Assembly (NCBI GenBank): GCA_024958715.1
Contig: JANWUS010000053.1
Span: forward strand, 62,001 to 126,000
DNA from: Cyanobium sp. FGCU52
GTDB lineage: Bacteria > Cyanobacteriota > Cyanobacteriia > PCC-6307 > Cyanobiaceae
Reading direction: 5' to 3'
DNA: 64,000 nucleotides
The notes under the pieces are model-generated. The model was not told the DNA's origin. It ran no database searches and worked only from the letters and a program-made list of their open reading frames with translations. Shown here one piece after another: positions 53,969 to 63,548 of the stretch (its first letter is position 1; every line of letters begins with the position of its first letter). Position numbers and translations under genes: made by a program.

Positions 53969-54742
53969 ATGGGCTTCCAGTACCTCGATCGCATCGCCAC
54001 CGAGGACAACCTGCGCTCCTTCCTCGAACTGGCCGATCTGGCGGCCGGAGCCGGTGCTTCGGCCAACAACGTGTTTCTCCTGTCGCATCGGCTGCGCCAG
54101 TCGAATCCGATGCAGGTGTGCCAGCGCCTGTTGGAGCGTGATCCGGATTGCCGGACCCTGATTGAGGACCGCCGTCTCAGCGGCCCCTATGACTCGGAGG
54201 CTCTGCTGGCCCTTCCGAAGGGCAGCCTGGGCCACACCTATGCCACGGTGCTGAAAACGATGGGCTACGACATCAACTTCTTCCCGAAGCCTGAGTTCTA
54301 CGCCAACCTGGAAACCGACGCGGATTACATCAACTACCGCGTGTATGCCACCCACGATCTGCACCACATCCTCACCGGCTTCAGCCTCGACAACTTCGGT
54401 GAACTCGGTGTGATCAGCGTCAGCGTGGCCCAGTTCGCCCATCCCGGCCTGGCCTTCACCGATCTGATGGCCCTGCTGCTGAACTGGTTCCGCAACGACA
54501 CGCCGATCGACGAGCATGAGTCGGTCCGCGACCAGGCCCGCACCGCCGGCTATGCCCTGGGGATGATCAGCAAGGGTCTGAACATGGGCGCTGCCGCCCA
54601 TCCCCTGTTCCCGGTGATCTGGGAGGAGCGCATGGCTCAGAATCTCGACGAACTGCGGGCCGAACTGGCCATCGAGCCCGTGCGGGAGGGGCCCTGGAGC
54701 TGGCATGCCGATCCCAGGCTCACGGCGGCGCTGGCGGCCTGA
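53969..54742 (+). CDS. Coq4-family protein, 257 aa
   Basis: HDLHHILTGFSLDNFGE matches the Coq4 zinc motif HDxxHx11E exactly. In eukaryotes Coq4 organises ubiquinone synthesis; cyanobacteria make plastoquinone, so the role here is open. Around the motif, YRVYATHD and GELGVISVSVAQFAHPG are conserved-looking, and SLGHTYATVLKTMGYDINFFP precedes it. Mostly helical and soluble, no signal peptide. Confidence 0.85.
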   Translation: MGFQYLDRIATEDNLRSFLELADLAAGAGASANNVFLLSHRLRQSNPMQVCQRLLERDPDCRTLIEDRRLSGPYDSEALLALPKGSLGHTYATVLKTMGYDINFFPKPEFYANLETDADYINYRVYATHDLHHILTGFSLDNFGELGVISVSVAQFAHPGLAFTDLMALLLNWFRNDTPIDEHESVRDQARTAGYALGMISKGLNMGAAAHPLFPVIWEERMAQNLDELRAELAIEPVREGPWSWHADPRLTAALAA

Positions 54743-54750
54743 TCACCGAA

Positions 54751-54781
54751 CAAAAACCCCGACCCGCCGAACGGGCCGGGG
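54751..54781 (-). terminator. clpB terminator between convergent genes
   Basis: The hairpin CCCCGACCCG/CGGGCCGGGG (54757-54766 and 54772-54781, one mismatch) is followed on the minus strand by TTTTTG. It therefore ends clpB transcription, and may also stop the Coq4 gene. Confidence 0.7.
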
Positions 54782-54803
54782 TAAAGGCCTGCCCCTGACA
54801 GGT

Positions 54804-57422
54804 TCAGACCAGGGCCGGCAGGCGGGCCGGCTCGGCCGGGCGGAAGCGCAGCCGCTCGTTCTCCACGTCCACGGCGATCGTGGCGCCGGGGGCATAGGTG
54901 CCGGCCAGGATCGCCTTGGCGATCGGCGTCTCCAGCTCCCGCTGGATGGCGCGCTTGAGCGGCCGGGCCCCGTAGACCGGGTCGTAGCCCACGCCCGCCA
55001 GCCAGTCGAGGGCGGAGGGCTCGAGCGTCAGGCCGAGCTTCTTCTCCTCGAGCCGGTGGGCGAGGCGCTTCACCTGCAGCTCCACGATCTGGCGCAGTTC
55101 CTCGGCCCTGAGACTGTGGAAGATGATCGATTCATCGAGCCGATTGAGGAACTCGGGCCGGAAGTGGGCGCGCAGGGCCTCGTTCACCCGCTGCTCCATC
55201 TCCTGATGGCGCGCCGGGTCGCCGGCCAGATCGAGGATCGAGGCGCTGCCGATGTTGCTGGTGAGGATCAGGATCGTGTTGGTGAAATCCACCGTGCGGC
55301 CCTGGCCATCGGTGACGCGCCCGTCATCGAGGATCTGCAGCATCACATTGAACACATCGGGGTGGGCCTTCTCCACCTCGTCGAACAGGATCACCGCGTA
55401 GGGCCGCCGGCGCACGGCCTCGGTGAGCTGGCCGCCCTCCTCGTAGCCCACGTAGCCCGGAGGGGCTCCGATCAGGCGGCTGACAGCGTGCTTCTCCATG
55501 TACTCGCTCATGTCGATGCGCACCATCGCCTCCTCGGAATCGAACAGCTGGGAGGCCAGGGCCTTGGAGAGCTCCGTCTTGCCCACGCCGGTGGGGCCGA
55601 GGAACAGGAAGCTGGCGATCGGCCGGTTCGGATCCGACAGACCCGCGCGGGAGCGCTGGATGGCATCGGCCACCGCCCGCACCGCCTGCTGTTGGCCGAT
55701 CACCCGCTGGTGCAGTTCGTCCTCGAGGTGGAGCAGCTTCTCCATCTCGCTCTGCACCAGCTTGGCCACCGGAATGCCGGTCCACTTGGCGATCACCTCG
55801 GCGATGTCGTCCTCGGTGACCTCCTCCCGCAGCAGGGTCTTGCCCTGGTGGGCACCGGTGAGTTCGCCCTCCTTCTCGGCCAGCTTGCGGTTGAGCTCGC
55901 CCAGGGTGCCGTACTCCAGTTCGGCGGCCTTGTTGAGGTCGTAGCTGCGCTTGGCCTGCTCGATCTGCAGCTGCACCTGCTCGATTTCCTCCTTGATGGC
56001 GCTGAGCTCATCGATGGCGCCCTTCTCCTTCTGCCACTGGGCATTGAGGGCACTCTGCTGTTCGCCCAGTTCCGCCAGCTCGCGCTCCAGCCGCTCCAGC
56101 CGGTCGCGGCTGGCCGTATCGGATTCACGGCCGAGGGAGAGCTTCTCCATCTCCAGCTGCAGGATGCGGCGATCGAGTTCATCGATCTCCTCGGGCTTGG
56201 AGGTGATCTCCATCTTCAGGCGGGCGGCCGACTCGTCCATCAGATCGATGGCCTTGTCCGGCAGGAAGCGATCGGCGATGTAGCGGCTGCTCAGCACGGC
56301 GGCGGCCACCAGGGCGTTGTCGGCGATGCGCACGCCGTGGTGCACCTCGTAGCGCTCCTTGAGGCCGCGCAGGATCGAGATCGTGTCTTCCACCGTGGGC
56401 TGGTCCACGAACACCTGCTGAAAGCGGCGCTCGAGGGCCGGATCCTTCTCGATGTGCTGGCGGTGCTCATCCAGGGTGGTGGCACCGATGCAGCGCAGCT
56501 CGCCGCGGGCCAGCATCGGCTTGAGCAGGTTGCTGGCATCCATGGCGCCGCCGGTGGCGCCGGCCCCCACCACGGTGTGGATCTCGTCGATGAACAACAC
56601 GATCTGCCCCTCGGAGGCGGTGACCTCCTTGAGCACGGCCTTGAGCCGCTCCTCGAATTCGCCCCTGTATTTGGCGCCGGCGATCAGGGCGCCCATGTCG
56701 AGGGCGATCAGCTGGCGGTTCTGCAGGGCCTGGGGGACGTCACCGTTGACGATCCGCTGGGCCAGCCCCTCCACGATGGCGGTCTTGCCCACGCCGGGCT
56801 CACCGATCAGCACCGGGTTGTTCTTGGTGCGCCGCGAAAGAATCTGGATGGTGCGGCGGATCTCCTCGTCGCGGCCGATCACCGGATCGAGCTTGCCGTC
56901 GCGGGCGGCGGCGGTGAGGTCGCGGCCGTACTTCTCCAGCGATTCGTAGGTGCCTTCGGGATTCTGATCGGTCACCTTCTGGCTGCCGCGCACGGCCTGC
57001 ACCGCTTCCCTGAGCTTGGCGGCGCTGGTGCCCACCTGGGAGAGCAGCTGGCGGCCGCAGCGCTCGTCGTCTGCCAGGGCGAGCAGCAGATGCTCGATCG
57101 CGATGTAGCTGTCGTCGTAGTCCTTCTTGAGGGCGTCGGCCCGATCCAGCACGGTGTTGAGCGCCTTGCCGAGATAGACGCTGTCGGGCGGGGCGCCGAG
57201 GCTGGGCTGGCCCGCGATGAAGGCATCGACCCGCTGGGAGAGGGTGCCGACATCCACGCCGGCCTTCTCCAGGATCCGGCCCGCCAGCCCCTGCTGGGCC
57301 AGCAGGGCGGCGAGCAGGTGCTCGCTCTCCATCTGCTGCTGGCGCCTCTGCTGGGCCAGCTGCTGGGCGGCGACGATGGCGCCCCAGGCGTTCTCGGTGA
57401 ACAGTTCGGCGGTGGGATGCAT
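54804..57422 (-). CDS. clpB: ClpB disaggregase, 872 aa
   Basis: Hexameric AAA+ chaperone that pulls proteins from aggregates with DnaK. N-domain (1-150), first AAA with Walker [14 protein letters not shown], the coiled-coil M-domain (about 410-520, [14 protein letters not shown]) and second AAA with [15 protein letters not shown] good ribosome-binding site (AGGAGG) lies 9 bases before the ATG at 57422. The frame upstream to 57578 is not ClpB-like. The terminal residues after the ClpB core are [15 protein letters not shown]. Confidence 0.97.
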   Translation of the reverse strand: MHPTAELFTENAWGAIVAAQQLAQQRRQQQMESEHLLAALLAQQGLAGRILEKAGVDVGTLSQRVDAFIAGQPSLGAPPDSVYLGKALNTVLDRADALKKDYDDSYIAIEHLLLALADDERCGRQLLSQVGTSAAKLREAVQAVRGSQKVTDQNPEGTYESLEKYGRDLTAAARDGKLDPVIGRDEEIRRTIQILSRRTKNNPVLIGEPGVGKTAIVEGLAQRIVNGDVPQALQNRQLIALDMGALIAGAKYRGEFEERLKAVLKEVTASEGQIVLFIDEIHTVVGAGATGGAMDASNLLKPMLARGELRCIGATTLDEHRQHIEKDPALERRFQQVFVDQPTVEDTISILRGLKERYEVHHGVRIADNALVAAAVLSSRYIADRFLPDKAIDLMDESAARLKMEITSKPEEIDELDRRILQLEMEKLSLGRESDTASRDRLERLERELAELGEQQSALNAQWQKEKGAIDELSAIKEEIEQVQLQIEQAKRSYDLNKAAELEYGTLGELNRKLAEKEGELTGAHQGKTLLREEVTEDDIAEVIAKWTGIPVAKLVQSEMEKLLHLEDELHQRVIGQQQAVRAVADAIQRSRAGLSDPNRPIASFLFLGPTGVGKTELSKALASQLFDSEEAMVRIDMSEYMEKHAVSRLIGAPPGYVGYEEGGQLTEAVRRRPYAVILFDEVEKAHPDVFNVMLQILDDGRVTDGQGRTVDFTNTILILTSNIGSASILDLAGDPARHQEMEQRVNEALRAHFRPEFLNRLDESIIFHSLRAEELRQIVELQVKRLAHRLEEKKLGLTLEPSALDWLAGVGYDPVYGARPLKRAIQRELETPIAKAILAGTYAPGATIAVDVENERLRFRPAEPARLPALV

Positions 57423-57648
57423 GAGCGGAACCTCCTCTCGGAAGCGCTGAGCGAGGGTGTTGATGGCACCGTATGGACCCCGGCGGGGAGGGGCCCAGCG
57501 GGGCGACCGAACCGGCAGGATCGGTCCTCCCCCCTCAGGATGGGGACGCCGAACCGGATTGGCGAGGGAACCGGCCAAACCGCCGCAGTTCGCGGCGGCG
57601 GCGACCGCTTGTGAGCGTTGCTACGAAGGGGTCTCGCTGGAGTTCGTG

Positions 57649-58413
57649 ATGCTCCCCCTGCCTCTCTTCGCTCGCCGTCCAGCCGCTGGCTGGCGGCGTC
57701 CGCTTGCGGCCGTGCTTGCCGCGGTTCTGCTCACTCCGCTGGCGCCGGTCCCCGCCAGTGCCCGCGGTGGCGGCGGGGGAGGTGGCGGCGGCGGTTTCGG
57801 CGGTCGGGGGGGCTTCGATGGCGGCGGCCATTACAACTTCGGCGGCGGTGCCTACCACTCCGGCAACGACGGCTGGCGTCAGGGCTACGACGGCTATCAC
57901 CCCGCCTACGGCCCGGATGCGCGGCCGAGCTGGAACAACGACACGTTCAACCGCAACACGAACGTGAATGTGAACAACAACTTCTACAACCGCGACTATC
58001 ACGGCTGGAACGGCACCTGGGCCAACGGCGGTTACTGGGGCAGCCGTCCCTGGAATGCCGGCTGGTACCAGTGGGCTCCCTCCTCCTGGGGCTGGTGGGG
58101 TGGCAGCGCCGCCGCCTGGGGCGTGGCGGGCCTGGCCACCGGAGTGGCGATCACCTCGCTGGTGAACCAGGCGGCCGATCGCCAGTCGACGGTCATCGTG
58201 GTGCCGCAGACCACCTATCAGCTCAACTACGGCTCGGTGGAGTCGGTGGGAACGGCAGGGGTGAGCTTCAACTACAGCCTCGGCGGGGGTGAGAACCTGA
58301 TCGGGGCGGCCAACTGCCAGGCCGGTCTGCTCAACGGCCAGGTGCCTGCCACCGCCGCTCAGGCCCAGCTGCTCAATGCCGTGTGTCAGGTGGCCTACGG
58401 GGCGGGCCTGTAG
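57649..58413 (+). CDS. Secreted Gly/Asn/Trp-rich protein, 254 aa
   Basis: A signal peptide (RPLAAVLAAVLLTPLAPVPASA) is followed by a glycine run of ten residues, then an Asn/Tyr/Trp/Gly-rich region of about 110 residues (NNFYNRDYHGWNG, SSWGWWGGSAAAWG). A hydrophobic stretch (VAGLATGVAITSLV) and a C-terminal domain with two Cys (ANCQAGLL, AVCQVAYG) follow. The function is unknown; cell-surface or biofilm protein is possible. TTGCTACGAA lies 20 bases upstream. Confidence 0.75.
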   Translation: MLPLPLFARRPAAGWRRPLAAVLAAVLLTPLAPVPASARGGGGGGGGGGFGGRGGFDGGGHYNFGGGAYHSGNDGWRQGYDGYHPAYGPDARPSWNNDTFNRNTNVNVNNNFYNRDYHGWNGTWANGGYWGSRPWNAGWYQWAPSSWGWWGGSAAAWGVAGLATGVAITSLVNQAADRQSTVIVVPQTTYQLNYGSVESVGTAGVSFNYSLGGGENLIGAANCQAGLLNGQVPATAAQAQLLNAVCQVAYGAGL

Positions 58414-58415
58414 CC

Positions 58416-58790
58416 CTAGAGATCCGGGGGGAGGTTGAAGGCTCCCCCCTTGGTGCACAGCTTCACCGGACAGCCGTCCGGGCCGTAGAGGGCATCGGCA
58501 GACGACAGGCAGCCGCGCCTGTTCTTGCGCGCCACCTGGGAGGGCTGGATGCGCAGCGGCTGCAGGGCCGGCAGATCGGCGGGCACCAGCAGGGGGCAGG
58601 GCTGGGGCGGCAACCGGTTGGTGGGGATGCTCTCCGGCTGGTTGGGGGATGACCCCTGCGCCCGTACCCCCGCACTGCCCAGGCCCCACAGCGCCAGCAG
58701 CAGACCGGCGACGGTCAGGCACCGGAAGGTGAGGGCCCCATGGTGGAGGCCCCCACGGCGGAGCGGCGGCCAGCGGAACCGGATCGCCAT
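58416..58790 (-). CDS. Secreted hypothetical protein, 124 aa
   Basis: A signal peptide (GALTFRCLTVAGLLLALWGLG, cleavage after VRAQ-type region) is followed by a Pro-rich segment and a short core with three or four Cys (PQPCPLL, RRGCLSS, PDGCPVKLC). Convergent with the Gly-rich gene, 2 bases apart. No family recognised. Confidence 0.6.
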   Translation of the reverse strand: MAIRFRWPPLRRGGLHHGALTFRCLTVAGLLLALWGLGSAGVRAQGSSPNQPESIPTNRLPPQPCPLLVPADLPALQPLRIQPSQVARKNRRGCLSSADALYGPDGCPVKLCTKGGAFNLPPDL

Positions 58791-58880
58791 GATGGGCGCG
58801 CAGCTGGGCTCCAGTCTGGTGGCGGGATCGGCCGCTGCCCTGGACCTTCGCTCTGCGTTGTCCTCCACAGCCCCTTGCCG

Positions 58881-59099
58881 ATGTCCGACTCCTCCCCCGA
58901 TCCCACCCTCACCCGGCGCCTGGCGGAGGAATCGCGCAGCTTCGATGCCACCGCCGCCGATGCGGAGCGCAACTGCTGGATGGTCGTGCACCGTCATGTG
59001 CACGGGGTGCTGCCCTCGGAGTACGACATCCGCGACGTGCCCGAAGCCCTTTACCTTGCGGTGCTGGGCGAGCGGCGTGCCCTCGATGCCCTCCCCTGA
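58881..59099 (+). CDS. Small hypothetical protein, 72 aa
   Basis: Soluble, acidic and helical: TRRLAEESRSFDATAADAERNCWMV and PSEYDIRDVPEALYLAVLGERRA. No known family. ATG 58881 is preferred because the upstream frame is shadow-like. Its stop is 31 bases before the petJ terminator. Confidence 0.55.
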   Translation: MSDSSPDPTLTRRLAEESRSFDATAADAERNCWMVVHRHVHGVLPSEYDIRDVPEALYLAVLGERRALDALP

Positions 59100-59126
59100 G
59101 CAGGGGTGTGAGCAGGGGCTTCCATG

Positions 59127-59152
59127 AAAAAGGCCCCGGTTTCCCGGGGCCT
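59127..59152 (-). terminator. petJ terminator
   Basis: Perfect 9-bp hairpin: AGGCCCCGG (59131-59139), loop TTTC, CCGGGGCCT (59144-59152). On the minus strand it is followed by TTTTC, right after the petJ gene. Confidence 0.75.
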
Positions 59153-59173
59153 GGGCGTGGATCGGCTGAAGGC

Positions 59174-59515
59174 TCAGGCCCAGCCCTTGGAGGCCATGTC
59201 CTCCACGTAGGCAGCCACGTCCTCGATGTCGGAGGCGCTCAGCTTGCCGCCGAAGGCGGGCATGGCGTTCTTGCCGTTGGTGACCTGGGTCTGGATGGCG
59301 GCCTCATGGCCGGCGGAGTAGTTCGCCAGATAGGCCTCGAGGGCATCCTGCTTGAGGGTGCGCTCGGCATTCACCACGTTGCCGCCGCCCATGTGGCAGG
59401 CAGCGCAGTTCGCCGAGAAGATCTGGGCGCCGTGGGCGGAGTCGGCGGCGAAGCTCGGGGCGGCACCGAGCACCAGCGCCAGGCAGAGAGCGAACAGGGA
59501 AAGAAGACGACGCAT
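59174..59515 (-). CDS. petJ: Cytochrome c6, 113 aa
   Basis: Lumenal electron carrier from cytochrome b6f to photosystem I. A signal peptide (LLSLFALCLALVLGAAPSFA) precedes ADSAHGAQIFSANCAACHMGGGN with the CxxCH haem site; the Met axial ligand is in NAMPAFGG. Mature length about 89, normal. TATTTT on the minus strand (59566-59561) could be its -10. Confidence 0.96.
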   Translation of the reverse strand: MRRLLSLFALCLALVLGAAPSFAADSAHGAQIFSANCAACHMGGGNVVNAERTLKQDALEAYLANYSAGHEAAIQTQVTNGKNAMPAFGGKLSASDIEDVAAYVEDMASKGWA

Positions 59516-59649
59516 GGGAGGGTGCGTGAGGGGGTGCCGGAAGGCACAGTCGACGGCACCAAAATAGGGATCGGCCTGTGATCTACGGGAGCCGTCGGGC
59601 GGATTCGCAACAATTCACCTCTCCGCCGATCCGCTGTCGCTGACAGGTC

Positions 59650-60672
59650 TCAGCCCGGGGGCTGCGCCGGCGGCAGCGGACCGCGGTGCGGCACGCCCGC
59701 GCTCTCGAGCACGGCCTCCAGGGTGGGGGCGACGCTCACCAGCCCGAAGCGCTCGGGCGGGCTGATCGGTTCGTGCACGAAGTGGCGCTGGCGGATCGAG
59801 AACCGATCCCAGGCATTCACCTCGATCCGCAGCAGCTTGATCAGCCCCTCGATCAGCCAGCCGCGCAGATCGACTCCGAAGGGGGGGCGCCAGCTGCGCC
59901 GCCAGCGGCACAGCCGGGCCACGGTGTCGTTCACGGTGATCACGGGCTGGCCCAGCACCAGCCGCCGCACCGCCCCCTGCCCCGGTTCGGGGTTGGGCTG
60001 GTGGGGCTGGGTGGCCAGGTGCGCGCAGACGGTGGCGATGTCGGCCGCATGGATGAAGTGGAAGCTGGCGTCGGCCCGCAGCCACTTCGCCAGCCAGAGC
60101 CAGCGCACCGCCTCGCCCAGCCCGGCGGTGAGATAGCTGGTGGGGTGGGGATCCCCCGGGGTGATGCGGCCGCCGAACACCAGGGTGGGGAACACGGCCA
60201 CGATCCGCTCCGCCAGCGGATGCTCCTCGAGCTGGCGCAGGCACTCGGCCTTGGTGCGGATGTATTCGGTGCCGTAGGCCTCCGCCTCCGGCAGCAGCTG
60301 CAGCCTGCGGTCGAGGATGCTGGCGGTGGAGAAGTAGATCACCTGCTCCAGCACGGCCGGATCGGTGAGCCGCAGCAGCTCCTTCACCGCCACCACGTTC
60401 ACCTGGTACGCCCGCTCGGGATCACCCCAGGCGGTGGCGGTGTGGATGATGCGCTGGGCGCTGGCGATGGCCGCGGCGTGCTGGCCGAGCTGGCGCAGAT
60501 CTCCCACCAGCAGGGTGATGCGCGGATCGTCCGCCGGCACCGTTTTCAACTTGCTCGGATCGCGCAGCAGCAGCAGCAGCTGGGCATCGCTGGTGCGGAA
60601 GAGCCGTTCGGTGATCTCCTGGCCGACGCAGCCGCTGGCTCCGGTGATCAGGATGCGGGCCGGCCGGCTCAA
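59650..60672 (-). CDS. NAD-dependent epimerase/dehydratase (extended SDR), 340 aa
   Basis: [19 protein letters not shown] gives the NAD(P)-binding GxxGxx[10 protein letters not shown] carries YxxxK (Y-I-R-T-K). [12 protein letters not shown] and [10 protein letters not shown] follow, as in 3-beta-HSD-like SDRs. Substrate unknown. Its TTG start overlaps the hemE stop (TTGA), suggesting co-translation, although the function link to haem is unclear. Confidence 0.85.
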   Translation of the reverse strand: MSRPARILITGASGCVGQEITERLFRTSDAQLLLLLRDPSKLKTVPADDPRITLLVGDLRQLGQHAAAIASAQRIIHTATAWGDPERAYQVNVVAVKELLRLTDPAVLEQVIYFSTASILDRRLQLLPEAEAYGTEYIRTKAECLRQLEEHPLAERIVAVFPTLVFGGRITPGDPHPTSYLTAGLGEAVRWLWLAKWLRADASFHFIHAADIATVCAHLATQPHQPNPEPGQGAVRRLVLGQPVITVNDTVARLCRWRRSWRPPFGVDLRGWLIEGLIKLLRIEVNAWDRFSIRQRHFVHEPISPPERFGLVSVAPTLEAVLESAGVPHRGPLPPAQPPG

Positions 60673-61727
60673 ACGGCCGCTCCCAGCAGCTCGTTCACCG
60701 CCTTGCCGGTTTCGAAGAACACCCGGGCGTTCTCCTCCGGCGTGCCCGGCAGGATGCCGTGGCCGAGGTTGAGGATGTGGCGGCGGCCGCGGGCCTTGCG
60801 CACCGTGTCGAAGATGCGCTCGCGGATCCCCTCGGGGGTGCCGAACAGCAGGCCGGGATCCACATTGCCCTGGACGCCCACGTGCTCGGGCAGGCGGGCG
60901 ATGCCGTCGGCCATGTCCACCGTCCAGTCGAGGGACACGATGTCGACCCCGGTGCGGCCCATGCGCTCGAGCACGCCGGCGCTGCCGGAGATGTAGAGGA
61001 TCAGGGGGGTGTCGGGGTGGGTGGCCTTGACCTGGTCGATCACCCGCTTCTGATACGGCGCGGCAAAGGAGTCGTAGTCGATCGGGCTGAGCTGGCCGGC
61101 CCAGGAGTCGAACAGCTGCACCACCTGGGCGCCCGAATCGATCTGATAGCGCACGTAGGCGGCGATCGAATCGGCGAGATGGCTCAGCAGCTGGTGCAGC
61201 AGCGCCGGCTCGCGGAAGGCCATGGCCTTGATCACCGCATAGCTCTTGGAGCTTTTGCCCTCCACCGCGTAGGCGGCCAGGGTCCAGGGGGCGCCGACGA
61301 AGCCGAGCACGGCGGCCTGGTTGCCCACCGACTGGCGCAGGCGGCCCAGCACCTCACCCACGAACGGCAGGGCCTCGGCTGGGTTGAGCGGCCGCAGGGC
61401 ATCCACCTGCGCCTGGGTGCGGATGGCGGGCTCGATGATCGGCCCCTTGCTCTCGATGATGTCGAAGTCGATCCCCATCCCCGGCAGCGGCGTGAGGATG
61501 TCGGAGAACAGGATCACGCCGTCGGGCTGGAAGGCGTGGAAGGGCTGCATCGAGATCTCGTAGGAGAGATCGGGGTTCTCGGAGCGTTCGCGGAAACCGG
61601 GATGGCGGTCGCGCAGGTCGCGGTAGACCTTCATGTAGCGGCCGGCCTGGCGCATCATCCACACCGGCGGCCGCTCCACCTGCTCACCTCGGGCGGCGCG
61701 CAGCAGCAGGGGGAGGGTGTCGGCCAT
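60669..61727 (-). CDS. hemE: Uroporphyrinogen III decarboxylase, 352 aa
   Basis: Converts uroporphyrinogen III to coproporphyrinogen [61 protein letters not shown] and the GNVDPGLLF segment are all present. Length is typical. No obvious co-transcribed haem gene follows; the SDR gene does. Confidence 0.97.
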   Translation of the reverse strand: MADTLPLLLRAARGEQVERPPVWMMRQAGRYMKVYRDLRDRHPGFRERSENPDLSYEISMQPFHAFQPDGVILFSDILTPLPGMGIDFDIIESKGPIIEPAIRTQAQVDALRPLNPAEALPFVGEVLGRLRQSVGNQAAVLGFVGAPWTLAAYAVEGKSSKSYAVIKAMAFREPALLHQLLSHLADSIAAYVRYQIDSGAQVVQLFDSWAGQLSPIDYDSFAAPYQKRVIDQVKATHPDTPLILYISGSAGVLERMGRTGVDIVSLDWTVDMADGIARLPEHVGVQGNVDPGLLFGTPEGIRERIFDTVRKARGRRHILNLGHGILPGTPEENARVFFETGKAVNELLGAAV

Positions 61728-61792
61728 GGGGACGGTGGAGGACGAAAGAAGTGGGCGGCAGCGCCATGCCCGGCGTGAACCTAGCCGAAGGG

Positions 61793-61819
61793 GCCCCTTT
61801 CTCCGGGGGAGGAAGGGGC
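61793..61819. terminator. Stable hairpin in the hemE-plsC gap
   Basis: GCCCCTT (61793-61799) pairs with AAGGGGC (61813-61819), continued inside by CTCC/GGAG with a GGG loop: roughly 12 pairs. No U-tract on either strand. It could end the lipid cluster transcript, which runs towards it. The 193-base gap shows no gene. Confidence 0.35.
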
Positions 61820-61920
61820 GGGATCCCTTGCTACGAAAGGGTTTGGCGCTCGCCCGCCGCCCGGGTGGACGCTTTTCTTCACGCCGCCGGCAGGATGACG
61901 CGCCCAGGGTCGCCCGCCCC

Positions 61921-62589
61921 TCAGTTCCATTCCGGCCGATCGAGTTCGGCGGCCAGGGCGGTGAGCTCCCGCTCCAGCTCCGCCAGGCAGCGGCGCCGGT
62001 CGCCGCACCAGCGGTGCGCGTCTCCCACCACCACGTCGCAGAAGAAGGGCACCAGCAGCGCCTCCCCCCGCGGCAGCGCCTTGCCCAGTCCGTGCAGGAA
62101 CACCGGCGTGGCCGCCAGCTGGGGATGGCGCTGCAGCAGATGGGCCACTCCGCTCCTCAGGGGTCCCAGCACCTCCGGTTCGCCCCGGGTTCCCTCCGGG
62201 AACAGGATCACGATCGCCCCCTCGGCCAGGGCCGCCTCCACCGGCGCGAGGGGGTCGCGATGGGCGGTGCCTCCGCCGCGCTCGATCGGCACGATGCCGA
62301 TCAGCCGCGTCGAGAACCAGGCCAGCCAGCGGTTGCGCAGGAAGTAGTCGGCCGCCGCCACCGGCTGCAGCCGCGGCAGCAGCCGCAGGGGGAAGAGGCT
62401 CAGCAGCACCAGCACGTCGAGATGGCTGTTGTGGTTCGCTACCACCAGGGCCGGACCGCTGCGGGGAAGCCGCTCCGGATGGCGCACGTTCAGCCCGATC
62501 ACCAGCGCCAGGAAGGGGCGGACCAGCAGCAGAAAGAACGCCTGGCGCAGCAGCCCTCGCCCGCGCCGGCTGCTCAGGGCCGCCACCAC
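61921..62589 (-). CDS. 1-acyl-glycerol-3-phosphate acyltransferase-like (PlsC) protein, 222 aa
   Basis: Acyl transfer to a lysophospholipid-type acceptor. [10 protein letters not shown] is the NHx4D catalytic motif and [10 protein letters not shown] the substrate motif; a membrane-associated helix opens the protein ([21 protein letters not shown]). The GTG start lies within the end of the CdsA-like gene (16-base overlap). It is the last gene of the lipid cluster. Confidence 0.88.
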   Translation of the reverse strand: MVAALSSRRGRGLLRQAFFLLLVRPFLALVIGLNVRHPERLPRSGPALVVANHNSHLDVLVLLSLFPLRLLPRLQPVAAADYFLRNRWLAWFSTRLIGIVPIERGGGTAHRDPLAPVEAALAEGAIVILFPEGTRGEPEVLGPLRSGVAHLLQRHPQLAATPVFLHGLGKALPRGEALLVPFFCDVVVGDAHRWCGDRRRCLAELERELTALAAELDRPEWN

Positions 62590-63548
62590 ACCGAGCCGCC
62601 GTAGGTCTGCCAGCGCTCCATCACGTACACCAGATGGAAGAACAGGGGGGCGGTGTAGGTGAGGCTGTCCACCCGGTCGAGGATGCCGCCATGGCCCGGC
62701 AGGGCGGTGCCGCTGTCCTTGATGCCCAGGTCGCGCTTCACCGCCGAGATGTTGAGATCGCCCACGAAGCCCCCGCAGGCGATCAGCAGGCTGGCCCCCG
62801 CCGAGGCCGCCGTGCCCAGCGGTGAGAGCAGCGGCCCGATCAGGCTTCCCACGATTGTGGTGGTGGCCAGGCCACCGAGGAAGCCGGCCCGGGTCTTGTT
62901 GGGGCTCACCTTTGGGGCGATCGGTTCCCTGCCGATCGCCTTGCCCCACAGGTACTGGGCGATGTCGTTGAGCTCGGTGAGCAGCACCAGCAGCAGCACC
63001 AGCCCCGGTCCCACCACCCGGGCGGGATCGGCGGCCGGGCGCAGGATCAGCAGGAAGGCGGCATGGCTGAGGCTGAACACGGTGGTCATCAGGCCCCACT
63101 GCAGCGTGCCGGCGGCCTTGAGATAGCCCTCGGTGGCCCCGATCGCCAGCATCCGCACCGGCAGCAGCAGGAAGCAGAACACGGGAATGAAGGCCAGGAA
63201 CATGCCGTACCACTCCCAGCTCACCCACAGGTATTGGAAGGGGATGGCCAGGTAGGCCCAGAACAGCACCCGCCGGTCGACCCGGCGGGTGGGGATCAGG
63301 GAGAAGTACTCCTTCAGCGCCAGGAAGCTGAGCAGGGCGAAGAACAGGATCGACACCGTGCGCCCCACCAGCAGGGCGGCGGCGAACACGCTCACCATCT
63401 GCCACCAGGTGCGCACCCGCAGCTGCAGATTCGTGGCGTCGGGTCCGGGATGGCGACGGGCCAGCACTGCGGCGGCGATCGTGGCGATCACCAGCAGCAC
63501 GAGGATGGCGGCCAGGGTGGCCAGCACCGGGGTCGGCGGCAGGGTCAT
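62574..63548 (-). CDS. CDP-diglyceride synthetase-like protein (CdsA family), 324 aa
   Basis: Eight or so transmembrane helices and the family signature near the C-terminus: GDLNISAVKRDLGIKDSGTALPGHGGILDRVDSL spans the usual S-x-x-K-R-x4-K-D. Length exceeds E. coli CdsA (about 285) and resembles the YnbB-type paralogue. It starts by ATGA overlap from the CDP-alcohol transferase gene. Expected to activate phosphatidate with CTP. Confidence 0.88.
   Translation of the reverse strand: MTLPPTPVLATLAAILVLLVIATIAAAVLARRHPGPDATNLQLRVRTWWQMVSVFAAALLVGRTVSILFFALLSFLALKEYFSLIPTRRVDRRVLFWAYLAIPFQYLWVSWEWYGMFLAFIPVFCFLLLPVRMLAIGATEGYLKAAGTLQWGLMTTVFSLSHAAFLLILRPAADPARVVGPGLVLLLVLLTELNDIAQYLWGKAIGREPIAPKVSPNKTRAGFLGGLATTTIVGSLIGPLLSPLGTAASAGASLLIACGGFVGDLNISAVKRDLGIKDSGTALPGHGGILDRVDSLTYTAPLFFHLVYVMERWQTYGGSVWWRP

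Noticed and set aside
54705-57614. A 969-codon plus-strand frame covering clpB
   Set aside because: Antisense shadow: the minus-strand reading is full-length ClpB with both Walker motifs. The same applies to the long plus frames over ppsA (103-2412), ilvB (2491-5589), pyrophosphatase/M32 (48629-51505) and similar cases.
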